NCBI GenBank assembly: GCA_003506795.1
Contig: DNYO01000262.1
Span: 1-12,978 of the forward strand
DNA length: 12,978 nt
Origin: Deltaproteobacteria bacterium
Lineage (GTDB): Bacteria; Desulfobacterota; Syntrophorhabdia; Syntrophorhabdales; Syntrophorhabdaceae
Direction of reading: 5' to 3'
Position numbers and translations under genes: made by a program. Below are positions 1-6,323 of this stretch, in pieces; within the stretch, counting starts at the first letter, position 1, and each line of letters starts with the position of its first letter. The notes beneath the pieces are model-generated. The model did no database searches. It was not told the origin of the DNA and worked only from the letters and a program-made list of their open reading frames with translations.

Positions 1-106
1 GACAGAAATGACTGGCTCGTCAGCCTCTTGAAGAAGTTTGACCTTGTCATTGATAAAGAGAAACTGATCATTGCGGTCTGGATGTTGGCTCCCGCTCTCC
101 CCTCTG
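1..106 (-). pseudogene. ISAzo13-type transposase fragment, cut by the IS3 element
   Basis: Read on the minus strand from about base 105 to the left edge, the sequence is open and gives GSQHPDRNDQF, then FINDKVKLLQ and PVISV. The HPDR(D/N)xQFxxIN pattern followed by PVISV matches my recollection of ISAzo13-family transposases, where PVISV leads into a conserved DTKKKE motif. That motif would lie just outside the window. The N-terminal part is missing: at about base 106 the reading frame runs into the terminal repeat of the IS3 element, and the other side of that element carries an unrelated restriction gene. This is therefore a broken remnant and not one gene simply split by the insertion. The family call rests on about 35 residues read by eye. 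The plus strand is also open over 1-117 but its translation resembles nothing I know. Confidence 0.65.
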
Positions 107-130
107 TGCCAATATAAGTGAGACACTTCC
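107..130 (+). repeat. Left terminal inverted repeat of the IS3 element
   Basis: The inner 12 bases TGAGACACTTCC are a perfect inverted match to 1575-1586. The outer part (GCCAATATAAG against the inverted GTCAATGAAAA) matches imperfectly. The extended match is what places the element tip at about 107 instead of 119. Confidence 0.75.
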
Positions 131-174
131 CACCCAATAGTTTAGACTCTGAGGGCGGGAAGGAAAGAACTATT

Positions 175-573
175 ATGGAAGAGAAGAAATCAGTTATGGC
201 GCATCCACAAATAGTCCCTGATCCGGAGGTACCGGAGAAGACAGTGCGCCGGAAATTCACCGCGGCCTATAAGCTCCGTATCCTCAAGGAGGCGGAGAGC
301 TGTACCAAGCTGGGAGAGATAGGAGCGCTCCTGCGCCGGGAAGGTCTCTATTCATCGAGCCTCACCTTATGGCGGCGTCAGGTTAAAGAAGGGCTCATCC
401 CCAAAAAAAGAGGGCCTGTCGCACAAAAGGCTGATCCCATTATCCGTCGTAACGCCGAACTGGAACGGGAGAACGCGAGGCTCGTCCACAAGTTGAAACA
501 GGCGGAGCTCATTATCGAAGTCCAAAAAAAAGTGGCCGAGCTGCTCAAGGGGTCCAGCGAGGAAAAATCATGA
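175..573 (+). CDS. IS3-family transposase OrfA (helix-turn-helix protein)
   Basis: This is the DNA-binding first protein of an IS3-type transposase. ATG 175 is preferred because AAGGAAAG lies just upstream (161-168); an in-frame GTG at 118 sits inside the terminal repeat and is unlikely. The protein is about 132 residues. Its helix-turn-helix region begins with RRKFTAAYKLRILKEAE and includes LTLWRRQV, the usual IS3/IS911 OrfA layout. A C-terminal heptad-rich stretch (ELERENARLVHKLKQAEL) probably forms the leucine-zipper coiled coil used for multimerisation. Near the end, a run of eight A followed by G (524-532) is a classic slippery site for a -1 shift into orfB, and orfB also starts at an ATGA overlap (570-573). 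Confidence 0.85.
   Translation: MEEKKSVMAHPQIVPDPEVPEKTVRRKFTAAYKLRILKEAESCTKLGEIGALLRREGLYSSSLTLWRRQVKEGLIPKKRGPVAQKADPIIRRNAELERENARLVHKLKQAELIIEVQKKVAELLKGSSEEKS
524..532 (+). promoter_or_regulatory. Candidate -1 ribosomal frameshift site (A8G)
   Basis: Eight A then G lie in the last part of orfA (codons CAA AAA AAA GTG). Reading the -1 frame from here to the orfB ATG at 570 meets no stop. A-rich heptamers at this place produce the OrfAB fusion transposase in many IS3 elements. No downstream pseudoknot was established. Confidence 0.55.
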
Positions 574-1565
574 ATATCACGCAATCGCTTGCCCGTGACG
601 TGGGTATCCGCCCGGCCTGCAATGCCCTCGACGTATCCCGTGCAAGCTTTTACCGGTGGCGGCATCCGAAAGAGAAGAAGCCTTTGAACCGCCCCTCTCC
701 CCTTGCCCTCTCATTCGAGGAACGGAACGATGTGCTCGATATCCTTCATGGGGACCGCTTCGTCGACCGGGCGCCCCGGGAGATCTACGCGGCCCTCCTC
801 GACGAGAAGAGCTATCTCTGTTCGGTGCGCACCATGTACCGGGTCCTTGAAAAAGAAGGTGAGCTGAAAGAAAGGAGAAGACAGGTATCCCGTCCCCGGT
901 ACGCAAAGCCGGAGATCCTCGCCAGGGCGCCCAACGAAGCATGGAGCTGGGATATAACAAAGCTCAAGGGGTCCGTAAAATGGACCTACTATTACCTCTA
1001 TGTGATCCTCGACATCTTCAGCCGCTATGTAGTGGGATGGATGGTGGCCCACAGGGAACTTGCCTCCCTTGCCCGCAAACTGATTGCGGAAACCTGCGGG
1101 AAACAAATGATAGAGCCGGGTGAACTCCTGATCCATGCGGACAGGGGGTCGAGCATGACATCAAAGCCCGTTGCCCTGCTCATGGCCGACCTCGGGGTCA
1201 CCAGGAGCCATTCGAGGCCCTCGGTCAGTAACGACAATCCCTATTCCGAATCTCAGTTCAAGACCATGAAGTATCGACCTGAATTTCCTCAAAGGTTCGG
1301 TTCCATTGAGGATGCCAGGGCCTTTTGCCAGACATTCTTTCCCTGGTACAATACCGAGCACTACCATTCAGGTATAGGTCTTCTCACTCCCGAGGATGTC
1401 CACTATGGAAGGGCGTCCAAAATCATTGAAGGTCGTACTGACGTGCTGCGGGCTGCGTATGAAAAACATCCGGAACGGTTCAAGGGGAGGATGCCGAAAC
1501 CGGCGTCGCTGCCTGACGCCGTCTGGATCAACAAGCCATCAACGAGTGATGGCGAGGTACACTAA
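570..1565 (+). CDS. IS3-family transposase OrfB (DD35E integrase-type)
   Basis: This is the catalytic subunit of the IS3 transposase, 331 residues. The N-terminal 100 residues match the HTH_21-like OrfB start (ASFYRW, REIYAALLDE, RTMYRVLEKEG). The integrase core then shows the acidic triad: D128 in WSWDIT, D191 in IHADRGSSM and E227 in DNPYSESQFKTMKY. Exactly 35 residues separate the last two, as expected for DD35E. The typical C-terminal block FFPWYNTEHYHSGIGLLTPEDVHYG is complete in content. The ATG overlaps the orfA stop. The same frame is also open upstream to the A8G run at 524-532, so an OrfAB fusion by -1 frameshifting is possible. No stop or frameshift is visible inside the gene. Confidence 0.9.
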   Translation: MNITQSLARDVGIRPACNALDVSRASFYRWRHPKEKKPLNRPSPLALSFEERNDVLDILHGDRFVDRAPREIYAALLDEKSYLCSVRTMYRVLEKEGELKERRRQVSRPRYAKPEILARAPNEAWSWDITKLKGSVKWTYYYLYVILDIFSRYVVGWMVAHRELASLARKLIAETCGKQMIEPGELLIHADRGSSMTSKPVALLMADLGVTRSHSRPSVSNDNPYSESQFKTMKYRPEFPQRFGSIEDARAFCQTFFPWYNTEHYHSGIGLLTPEDVHYGRASKIIEGRTDVLRAAYEKHPERFKGRMPKPASLPDAVWINKPSTSDGEVH

Positions 1566-1574
1566 ATACTTGCT

Positions 1575-1598
1575 GGAAGTGTCTCATTTTCATTGACA
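1575..1598 (-). repeat. Right terminal inverted repeat of the IS3 element
   Basis: GGAAGTGTCTCA at 1575-1586 is the exact reverse complement of the left end's inner 12 bases. The outer ATTGACA at 1592-1598 pairs imperfectly with TGCCAAT at 107-113. On the minus strand this end supplies the stop codon (1590-1592) that now ends the truncated restriction gene. Confidence 0.75.
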
Positions 1599-2093
1599 CG
1601 TTCCGGTTCGCCTGTTGGTCTGAACACGACTCGCAGCCATAAGAGCAGCAGACGCCATAACGGCTGCCCCACGCTCAGCTTCCGTGGGTTCGCGTCTCTC
1701 AACGACCCAGCAAAAACGACGGCGGTCTAAGGCGGATCGCACGACTTCCACGAGGCGCTTAACATCATCTGGCCTCTTCTTGAGTCGCCCTTTCGCAAGA
1801 GATGAGGCGTCAGCCAGCACCTTAAGGTCATCTGCCGAAACGGGTGGTCCCGCAAGGTAACGGAAAACATCTACCAAATGTGGATCGGTCAGAACTTCCA
1901 AGGCGGTAGTGCCTTCGAGCTGCGAAAGATCAATAGTGGTCTCCAAAAGGTCTTCAACTCGGCCCTGATACTCATCGAACGCTTCGAGGTAATCCTCAAG
2001 GGGCTCCTCCATGCGTTCATTGCGGAAAAGGGCAACGGCATTGGTGCGGTTGGTTTCGAGTTGGTCCGAGTTCCAGAGCGGGGGATCAATCAC
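1590..2093 (-). pseudogene. XamI-type restriction endonuclease, C-terminally truncated by IS3
   Basis: The first 160 or so residues resemble the N-terminal half of XamI-family type II restriction endonucleases: the RMEEPLEDYLEAFDEYQG block, VEDLLETTIDLSQLEG, YLAGPPVSADDLKVLA and REPTEAERGAAVMASAALMA. Family members run to roughly 260-300 residues with the PD-(D/E)XK-like catalytic part in the C-terminal half, from memory of the family. Here the match stops at RVQTNRR, and the last three or so residues and stop come from the IS3 end, so the nuclease should be inactive. The start is GTG 2091-2093, where the original methyltransferase stop (TGA 2090-2092) would form a GTGA overlap. XamI is known to recognise GTCGAC; whether this relative shares that specificity is unknown. 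Confidence 0.75.
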
Positions 2094-3756
2094 TGTACGA
2101 CCCCCGCCTCAAGCATCGCAGGGCCGGGCACAGTGAGCCGCTCCATCTCGCGGGTTCGAACTTCGTGAGACCTCCGGCATAGGTGCGGCCGGAGCGTTGC
2201 GAAACATTCGATCTCAGGTAAAGAACCAGAGTTTGCCGAGCAGTATCACTCATAGGCTCACGGGGATAAATGCCATGAGCGATATTGATATGTCGAGCGT
2301 TGGCCTTGTTAAGCACAAACGCTGGCGGTCTCCTAGCCATGTAGGTGGAGATGATTGGGGCTGGTTCACATAAACCGACTGACCACCACGCTTTGCGATG
2401 GGTGGCGATGTACCCGCCATTGGCCCCCATTCGTTTCGCGATTGCCAGGAAGTCTTGGACAGCGCGGCGTTCCTCTGCATTCAGCATATCAAGATCGGTG
2501 GGAATATCAATCACGAAACGCAGGTTGCTTGCGTCGTGGAGGATAATGTCCGCCTGGAAAATTTCGCGGGCGCGAGTCACGGAACGATAAAGCACAGAAG
2601 CGGGAAGGTTCCTGCTGTGCTCACCGGCGATCCATACACTGTTTGCCCCGGTCACCTGACCACGATGAACCCGGCATAATTCGCCGAGTTCTACATAACC
2701 TTCCGGGGGTTTGGCAACCGGATGTGTAAGATGAGACCAACGAGCTTCAACGGCCAACCGATCACGGTGAATCTTACGACCCTTCTTCAAAGCCTCTAAG
2801 TCTTTCAAGCTGTTGATACGGCGGAAGTATACCGAACTTGGCTTTGAGGCGATCTCGAATGTCGTAATAGCGGCAGTGGTCGCTGCATCTGGAAATGGCT
2901 GCGCGGTCGGGTTGATGACGGTGATGCTTTGTCCGCCCAATCCGTCTAGTAAAAGGGAGCGGACAAGAGCACCGTAGTTGACGTCGAGCCATTCGGCCGC
3001 AGTAATGAAAGCTCCAAAATCGCCAGGCTTCGCGTTGCGCGCTGTTGCTAGGAAGAAATGAACATGCAGACCGGCAAGCTTGCTGGCCGTAATCCCAATC
3101 TTGTTCGCTTCTTTGGACAGCCAATCTTTCCAATTGGCCGTAATCTGATGATGTCGAACATAGGGCGGGTTACCTATATAGAGCGTTCGATCAGACGTTG
3201 GCTCGGTAAAGCGGCGATAGTCACCCAAAATGATCTGAGCACGACCGGCGAGGCCGGTGACGGCAAGATTGGCGCGGGCGATGATCGTGCATACGGGGTC
3301 TATGTCAACCCCCACCAACCGCGCCTGGGGAAAGCTGCGGCCAGCATTCACAAGAAACCGCGCAGAGCCTGTTCCAGGATCAACGATGCGGGCCGGTGTG
3401 GCATGGGCTTGTGCCCAGTCTACCATGGCCTGAATTATCGGACCCGGTGTGTACGTAGCCCCGTTTTCACGGCGGACGCTTGGAGAGCGTAGGGTGCAAA
3501 ATGCGTCGCCGAGTGGGTCGCAGCCGCTCAGGATGATCTCTCGGAGCATGGCGAGCTTAGATTTTGAGAAAACAATATGTTTCGCAGCCGCGGCGAGTGA
3601 ACACTCTTGTTGAGACCACGGTTTAATATTTTCAGCACCAAGCGCGAGCGCACCGGCGATAAGATCGAACTCGGTCGGAAAAACTTTCCCTAACTCATTG
3701 AGAATACGATCCTGAGGGCGGAGTTGCTGTAGGGGTGGATTCTGCGAAAGGGTCAT
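2086..3756 (-). CDS. Eco57I/XamI-type DNA adenine-N6 methyltransferase, C-terminus frameshifted
   Basis: This is the modification enzyme of a type II restriction-modification pair, about 556 residues from ATG 3754-3756, preceded by AGAGG. Visible motifs in order: GATYTP near residue 100 (motif X region), VDPGTGSARFL at about 125-135 (motif I, AdoMet binding), DIDP shortly after, and NPPYVRHHQ at about 196-204 (motif IV, the NPPY of adenine-N6 enzymes). The C-terminal half is probably the target-recognition part. The last 21 residues are out of frame. Adding one base to the G run at 2152-2154 restores KFEP-REMERLTVPGPAMLEAG and moves the stop to 2090-2092, overlapping the nuclease start as GTGA. 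The motifs are intact, so activity may persist, but that is untested. It lies 8 bases downstream of the small regulator gene in the same operon. Confidence 0.85.
   Translation of the reverse strand: MTLSQNPPLQQLRPQDRILNELGKVFPTEFDLIAGALALGAENIKPWSQQECSLAAAAKHIVFSKSKLAMLREIILSGCDPLGDAFCTLRSPSVRRENGATYTPGPIIQAMVDWAQAHATPARIVDPGTGSARFLVNAGRSFPQARLVGVDIDPVCTIIARANLAVTGLAGRAQIILGDYRRFTEPTSDRTLYIGNPPYVRHHQITANWKDWLSKEANKIGITASKLAGLHVHFFLATARNAKPGDFGAFITAAEWLDVNYGALVRSLLLDGLGGQSITVINPTAQPFPDAATTAAITTFEIASKPSSVYFRRINSLKDLEALKKGRKIHRDRLAVEARWSHLTHPVAKPPEGYVELGELCRVHRGQVTGANSVWIAGEHSRNLPASVLYRSVTRAREIFQADIILHDASNLRFVIDIPTDLDMLNAEERRAVQDFLAIAKRMGANGGYIATHRKAWWSVGLCEPAPIISTYMARRPPAFVLNKANARHINIAHGIYPREPMSDTARQTLVLYLRSNVSQRSGRTYAGGLTKFEPARWSGSLCPALRCLRRGSYSD
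2152..2154 (-). other. Probable one-base deletion (frameshift) in the methyltransferase gene
   Basis: GGG on the plus strand (CCC on the coding strand) would need to be four bases long to keep the original frame. With one extra base the coding strand continues PREMERLTVPGPAML and ends at TGA 2090-2092. A sequencing or assembly error in a short homopolymer remains possible. Confidence 0.7.
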
Positions 3757-3764
3757 GTCTGCCT

Positions 3765-3959
3765 CTACCTTTGCCCTTTCAGAAGGGGCCATTTGTCGCC
3801 TATGTATTTCTCGACTGCCTCGCGGACAACCCATGCCAGCGACACCTTTTTCTCCTTGGCGATGTTTTCAAGGGTCTGGTAAACGTCGGGTGGAAAACTG
3901 ATGGTCGCCCGTACCTGCTTCGCGGTCGCGATCTTTGTCTTGTTGACGTGTCCCTCCAT
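3765..3959 (-). CDS. Ribbon-helix-helix (CopG-type) regulator of the restriction-modification operon
   Basis: This is a 64-residue DNA-binding protein. ATG 3957-3959 is chosen because AAGGA stands 8 bases upstream on the coding strand; a longer in-frame reading to 4046 needs a TTG start and adds residues unlike the family. A basic N-terminal segment leads into the beta strand QVRATISF, then PPDVYQTLENIAKEKK (helix 1) and VSLAWVVREAVEKYI (helix 2), the standard RHH_1 layout. It is the first gene of the operon, ending 8 bases before the methyltransferase. Directly upstream are three TTTCACC boxes, so it probably represses its own promoter and so sets methyltransferase and nuclease levels. An antitoxin role is less likely because no toxin gene adjoins it in the operon. 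Confidence 0.75.
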   Translation of the reverse strand: MEGHVNKTKIATAKQVRATISFPPDVYQTLENIAKEKKVSLAWVVREAVEKYIGDKWPLLKGQR

Positions 3960-3997
3960 GGCCACTATCCTTATTTTTTGAGCACCGCTTGGAACCG

Positions 3998-4026
3998 TTT
4001 CACCCAATTTCACCACAGCGGTGAAA
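3998..4026 (-). promoter_or_regulatory. Three-box TTTCACC operator candidate
   Basis: TTTCACC occurs at 3998-4004 and 4008-4014, ten bases apart, and inverted as GGTGAAA at 4020-4026. The last two form a perfect 7-base inverted repeat with a 5-base spacer. The array lies 39-67 bases before the regulator's ATG and overlaps the best -10 candidate. Helically phased short repeats are typical binding sites of ribbon-helix-helix repressors. Confidence 0.5.
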
Positions 4027-4035
4027 AAAAGACAA
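4007..4035 (-). promoter_or_regulatory. Candidate promoter of the restriction-modification operon
   Basis: On the minus strand, TTGTCT (4030-4035) is followed after 17 bases by TGAAAT (4007-4012). Each hexamer matches four of six consensus positions. The -10 lies inside the TTTCACC palindrome, so an occupant of that palindrome would block initiation. Confidence 0.35.
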
Positions 4036-4160
4036 GACTTTTTCAAACTTCATTTGATTTTTGTTGATAACAGTAGTTTGATTGGCGTATGGCAGAAATG
4101 CCAGGGAACAAAGCCGGAAACCTGGATGCAATGAATAGAATCGGGTTATGGTTCGTTGTC

Positions 4161-4370
4161 ATAGAGCGGAGATGGACGTATCGGGCAAAATCAGATGGGC
4201 GCGTGCCATGTATCTGGGTCTTAAGAATCACGGTGGCAACCGTAGTAGAGATGGTAGCTGACGGAATGACGAATGCCGAGATTCTTACCGCTTACCCCGA
4301 TCTTGAGGAAGAGAACAAGGCAGAGGCTCTCCGGTTTGCTGCCGAGGCAGTCGCCGAAAGAGAACATCCT
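4161..4370 (+). pseudogene. DUF433 (VapB-type) antitoxin remnant
   Basis: A plus-strand reading contains SDGRVPCI, then RITVATVVEMVADGM, then TNAEILTAYPDLEEE and ALRFAAEAVAERE. This is the DUF433 antitoxin pattern, an atypical small winged-helix-like domain usually paired with a DUF5615 PIN-like toxin. The canonical RG after the PCI is WV here, and no credible start codon or ribosome site precedes the domain, whose N-terminal strand is unrecognisable. After HPW the frame runs on into unrelated residues while the toxin coding continues in another frame. The order, antitoxin then toxin on the same strand, agrees with the known pair. It is probably dead; the identification depends on motif recall only. 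Confidence 0.65.
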
Positions 4371-4380
4371 TGGCGATGGC

Positions 4381-4742
4381 GTCGCGAGATTCCTCGTCGA
4401 CAATGCCCTATAATCATTCTTTGCGCAAGGGCCAAGAGAATCCGGTTATGAGGCCGACCGCGTTCGGGAATGCGGATTACAGGACACCGGTGATCAGATC
4501 ATCCTTGAACGTGCGGCCTTGGAAGACTGCATCCTTTTTCCACGACACGGATTTTGGCACAATTCTCTCCAACCGCACTGATAATAGGCCCTCCGTGACA
4601 TTATTCCGACGCAGGTTCGGGTGCCACCCGCAGGTACAACTTGTCGTTCAGAAGCTCTCTTCTGTTCAGGATGCACCCGAGAAAGGGAAGCGTTGTAGTA
4701 ATCGAGGATAATCGGATTGGCGTAAGGAGTTTGCCAATCTAG
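4381..4742 (+). pseudogene. DUF5615 PIN-like toxin remnant with stop and frameshifts
   Basis: Fragments of a DUF5615 protein (a PIN-fold nuclease-like partner of DUF433) appear in order across frames. RFLVDNAL at 4387-4410 is followed by an in-frame TAA (4411-4413). The same frame goes on with FFAQGPRESGYEADRVREC, GLQDTGDQIILERAALED and IL, up to about 4535. A shift near 4532-4541 leads into HDTDFGTILSNR, then RPSVTLFRRR. A one-base insertion near 4689 then gives GSVVVIEDNRIGVRSLPI and a stop at 4740-4742, the usual C-terminal end of the family. An in-frame stop, two frameshifts and a lost start make a functional product impossible without repair. The acidic residues of RFLVDN and DTDFG survive. 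Confidence 0.7.
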
Positions 4743-5193
4743 AGGTGTTCAGGGGGAATGTGGCGGCTTTGGACCAAGGAAAACACGTCGAAACTTGACG
4801 CGATTCCAAGGAGATCTTTTGTGTGATAAAATCGTGATAAAAGAGACCCAAAAAGGCCGGGATAGATAGAACCTATCGGACCGCATGGAATGGGGAAAAG
4901 CTTTCTGCCTCTACGAGTTATGAGAAATCAGATCGAATATCAAGGGTCTACAAATTGTTTATTTTGGCACTTAGGAGCCAGCTGGCTGCCGCTACAGCAC
5001 GATCCCGGGCATCCTCATAAGATGTGGTTCCTATTCACGAGACCATATGTGTAAGTGTGCATTCTTTGTGCAGTTGACAAGAAAGAACAGGGGGTAACAG
5101 CATCATTTTGCCACCCCCTGTCTGAACATTTTCTCCCTGTAATATTAATCAACAACGATCATCGGCCATTTCATCGCCTCCTCTCAGACAAGC
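4743..5193. other. Gene-poor island end; only small repeats seen
   Basis: No coding region with a recognisable product is seen on either strand. Small structures are present: GTGATAAAA twice with an 11-base period (4823-4831 and 4834-4842), GATAG-aac-CTATC at 4865-4877, a 12-base palindrome AGCCAGCTGGCT at 4976-4987, and an inverted repeat at 5087-5121. No integrase gene is found here. Confidence 0.5.
5087..5121. repeat. Nine-base inverted repeat with 17-base spacer
   Basis: ACAGGGGGT at 5087-5095 pairs perfectly with ACCCCCTGT at 5113-5121. No T tract follows on either strand, so it is not a standard intrinsic terminator. It lies about 70 bases from the tRNA-derived attachment scar, where arm-type binding sites would be expected. 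Confidence 0.45.
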
Positions 5194-5238
5194 CTGCAAA
5201 ACCGTTATTCTCCGGTTCAAATCCGGATGCCGCCTCCA
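5194..5238 (+). other. tRNA-Cys 3' fragment: probable attachment site of an integrated element
   Basis: The sequence reads as the 3' half of tRNA-Cys(GCA). It has an anticodon loop CTGCAAA (5194-5200), 3' anticodon strand ACCGT, variable TATTC, T-arm TCCGG-TTCAAAT-CCGGA (5211-5227, perfect stem), 3' acceptor strand TGCCGCC (5228-5234), discriminator T and encoded CCA (5236-5238). T at position 73 is characteristic of tRNA-Cys. The 5' side does not continue as a tRNA: the bases before CTGCAAA do not pair with ACCGT, and no GGCGGCA acceptor strand or D-arm occurs upstream. A tRNA copy starting in the anticodon loop is what tyrosine-recombinase integration leaves at the far end of an element. 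The intact gene should lie left of the window. Confidence 0.8.
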
Positions 5239-5324
5239 AATTCCCCCTTCCAGGAAACAGTTCGTTGCATTGCCATTGATTGTCTCGAGACTTGCCGAAA
5301 CACCGTGTACGGCTGGTGATGCGG

Positions 5325-6323
5325 TCACTTTTGCCGGGGGGCAGGTGCGGTGTCCGGACAACCGGTCTTAATGGGAAGGTGCATGTCCATGCTCCACCCG
5401 ATCCATGAACTGTCATGGTTATGGAGGTTCTCCATCGGCCAGCCCATCGCATAGAGCGTAAGTATCCATTGCGTTGTGCGCACGCCTGACTGACAGGTAA
5501 AGTATTGTTGTTTCCTACGGTCAAAACCCAATTCCTTCATGGTCTTATGGACCTCGCTTGCAGTTCGCCACTCAGCATCATTCGTTTTATTTTTTACATG
5601 AGTATAGTCTGCCTGCACCGCCCACGGTATGCGGCCTGCGCGATGGGCTCCCCGCACGATCTCTTTGCCGCAAAATTCCAGGTCGCCCCGCGTGTCCCAG
5701 AGTTGAGCATCTTTGCGGTCCTTAAGCGCCAGTATGTCCGACGTGTCCACGCGCATTGCCGGATATGTGATTTTTGCAGTCCACGTACCGGGGACCCGGT
5801 TTCCGGCCGGGAGGAATTCTGTTGAATAGCCCGCATCCTTCCATGCCTTCATTCCGCCATCGAGCACCCTGACATCGGTCTTACCGTAATAGTAAAAGGC
5901 CCACCAGATTCGGCTCGCGTCATACTTGTGGTCGTACAGAACAACCTTTGAAGCGGGGTTCACGCCGACACTGCGCATGAGTTTTGTGAAGCCTTCGGAG
6001 GGGATTATGTTGTCGGTTACCCCGCCCTGGGTTCCGGGGTCCGCTTCGTAGTCCGGGCGCCAGAGTCTCACTGCTCCGGGTATGTGGCCCAGATGGTAGT
6101 CTTTCGCGTTTGCGATCGCTACGACAATGAGTCCGGGGTCTTTGGATTGGATGATCTCATTCAGCTCTGCCGCCGTGATGAATACCGTGCCGTTGACGTA
6201 GCCTTTATAGTTGTCCCCGGCCTGTAGAACGGTTGCCATCGCCAGACACGCTGTCATGACCACCAACGTTAAGAACCATCTATCCCGCATACCCATTCCG
6301 GATTTGTATCGACTGTCCCGCAT
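5325..6323 (-). CDS. Exported two-domain rhodanese-type sulfurtransferase
   Basis: This is a thiosulfate/3-mercaptopyruvate sulfurtransferase-like protein that would move sulfane sulfur through a catalytic cysteine, probably in the periplasm. A hydrophobic segment (WFLTLVVMTACLAMATVLQA) ends in an LQA-GD signal-peptidase site. Rhodanese domain 1 (about residues 45-170) has HIPGA and VVLYDHKYDASR with Asp131 where a catalytic Cys would sit. Domain 2 (about 190-315) has the active loop C277-QSGVR. Three starts are possible: 6323, 6296 and 6290. The start region is duplicated, so MRDS at the first and MRDR at the third are copies of one another; 6290 gives the neatest signal peptide. It converges with the tRNA-Cys scar and is the first chromosomal gene beside the island. 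The preceding gene is about 150 bases away, so it may have its own promoter. Confidence 0.85.
   Translation of the reverse strand: MRDSRYKSGMGMRDRWFLTLVVMTACLAMATVLQAGDNYKGYVNGTVFITAAELNEIIQSKDPGLIVVAIANAKDYHLGHIPGAVRLWRPDYEADPGTQGGVTDNIIPSEGFTKLMRSVGVNPASKVVLYDHKYDASRIWWAFYYYGKTDVRVLDGGMKAWKDAGYSTEFLPAGNRVPGTWTAKITYPAMRVDTSDILALKDRKDAQLWDTRGDLEFCGKEIVRGAHRAGRIPWAVQADYTHVKNKTNDAEWRTASEVHKTMKELGFDRRKQQYFTCQSGVRTTQWILTLYAMGWPMENLHNHDSSWIGWSMDMHLPIKTGCPDTAPAPRQK

Larger units (their letters stand above)
107..1598 (+). mobile_element. IS3-family insertion sequence, apparently complete
   Basis: The element has two overlapping genes (orfA, orfB) between inverted ends. TGAGACACTTCC at 119-130 is repeated in inverted form at 1575-1586. 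Weaker matching continues outward for about a dozen bases, so the tips are best placed at TGCCAAT (107) and ATTGACA (1598). The resulting 1.49 kb and the TG...CA tips are usual for IS3. No 3-5 base target duplication is visible at these tips (ctctg on the left, cgttc on the right) or at the inner alternative, and the two flanks belong to different genes. That suggests an IS-mediated deletion or recombination between two copies rather than a simple insertion. The transposase catalytic residues are intact, so the element may still be active. Confidence 0.85.

Noticed and set aside
1..117. Plus-strand open frame at the left edge.
   Set aside because: Its translation resembles nothing, whereas the minus strand matches an ISAzo13-type transposase.
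3960..4046. Longer form of the ribbon-helix-helix protein starting with TTG at 4046.
   Set aside because: The extension covers the operator and promoter candidates, has no ribosome site and is unlike the family; ATG 3959 is better.
4823..4842. Possible CRISPR-like repeat.
   Set aside because: Only two 9-base copies with a 2-base gap; there are no spacers and no cas genes in the window.
5149..5361. Minus-strand open frame whose translation contains RRHPDLNRRITVLQ.
   Set aside because: This is the familiar false protein produced by translating the antisense of a tRNA 3' half; the DNA is the tRNA-Cys fragment.
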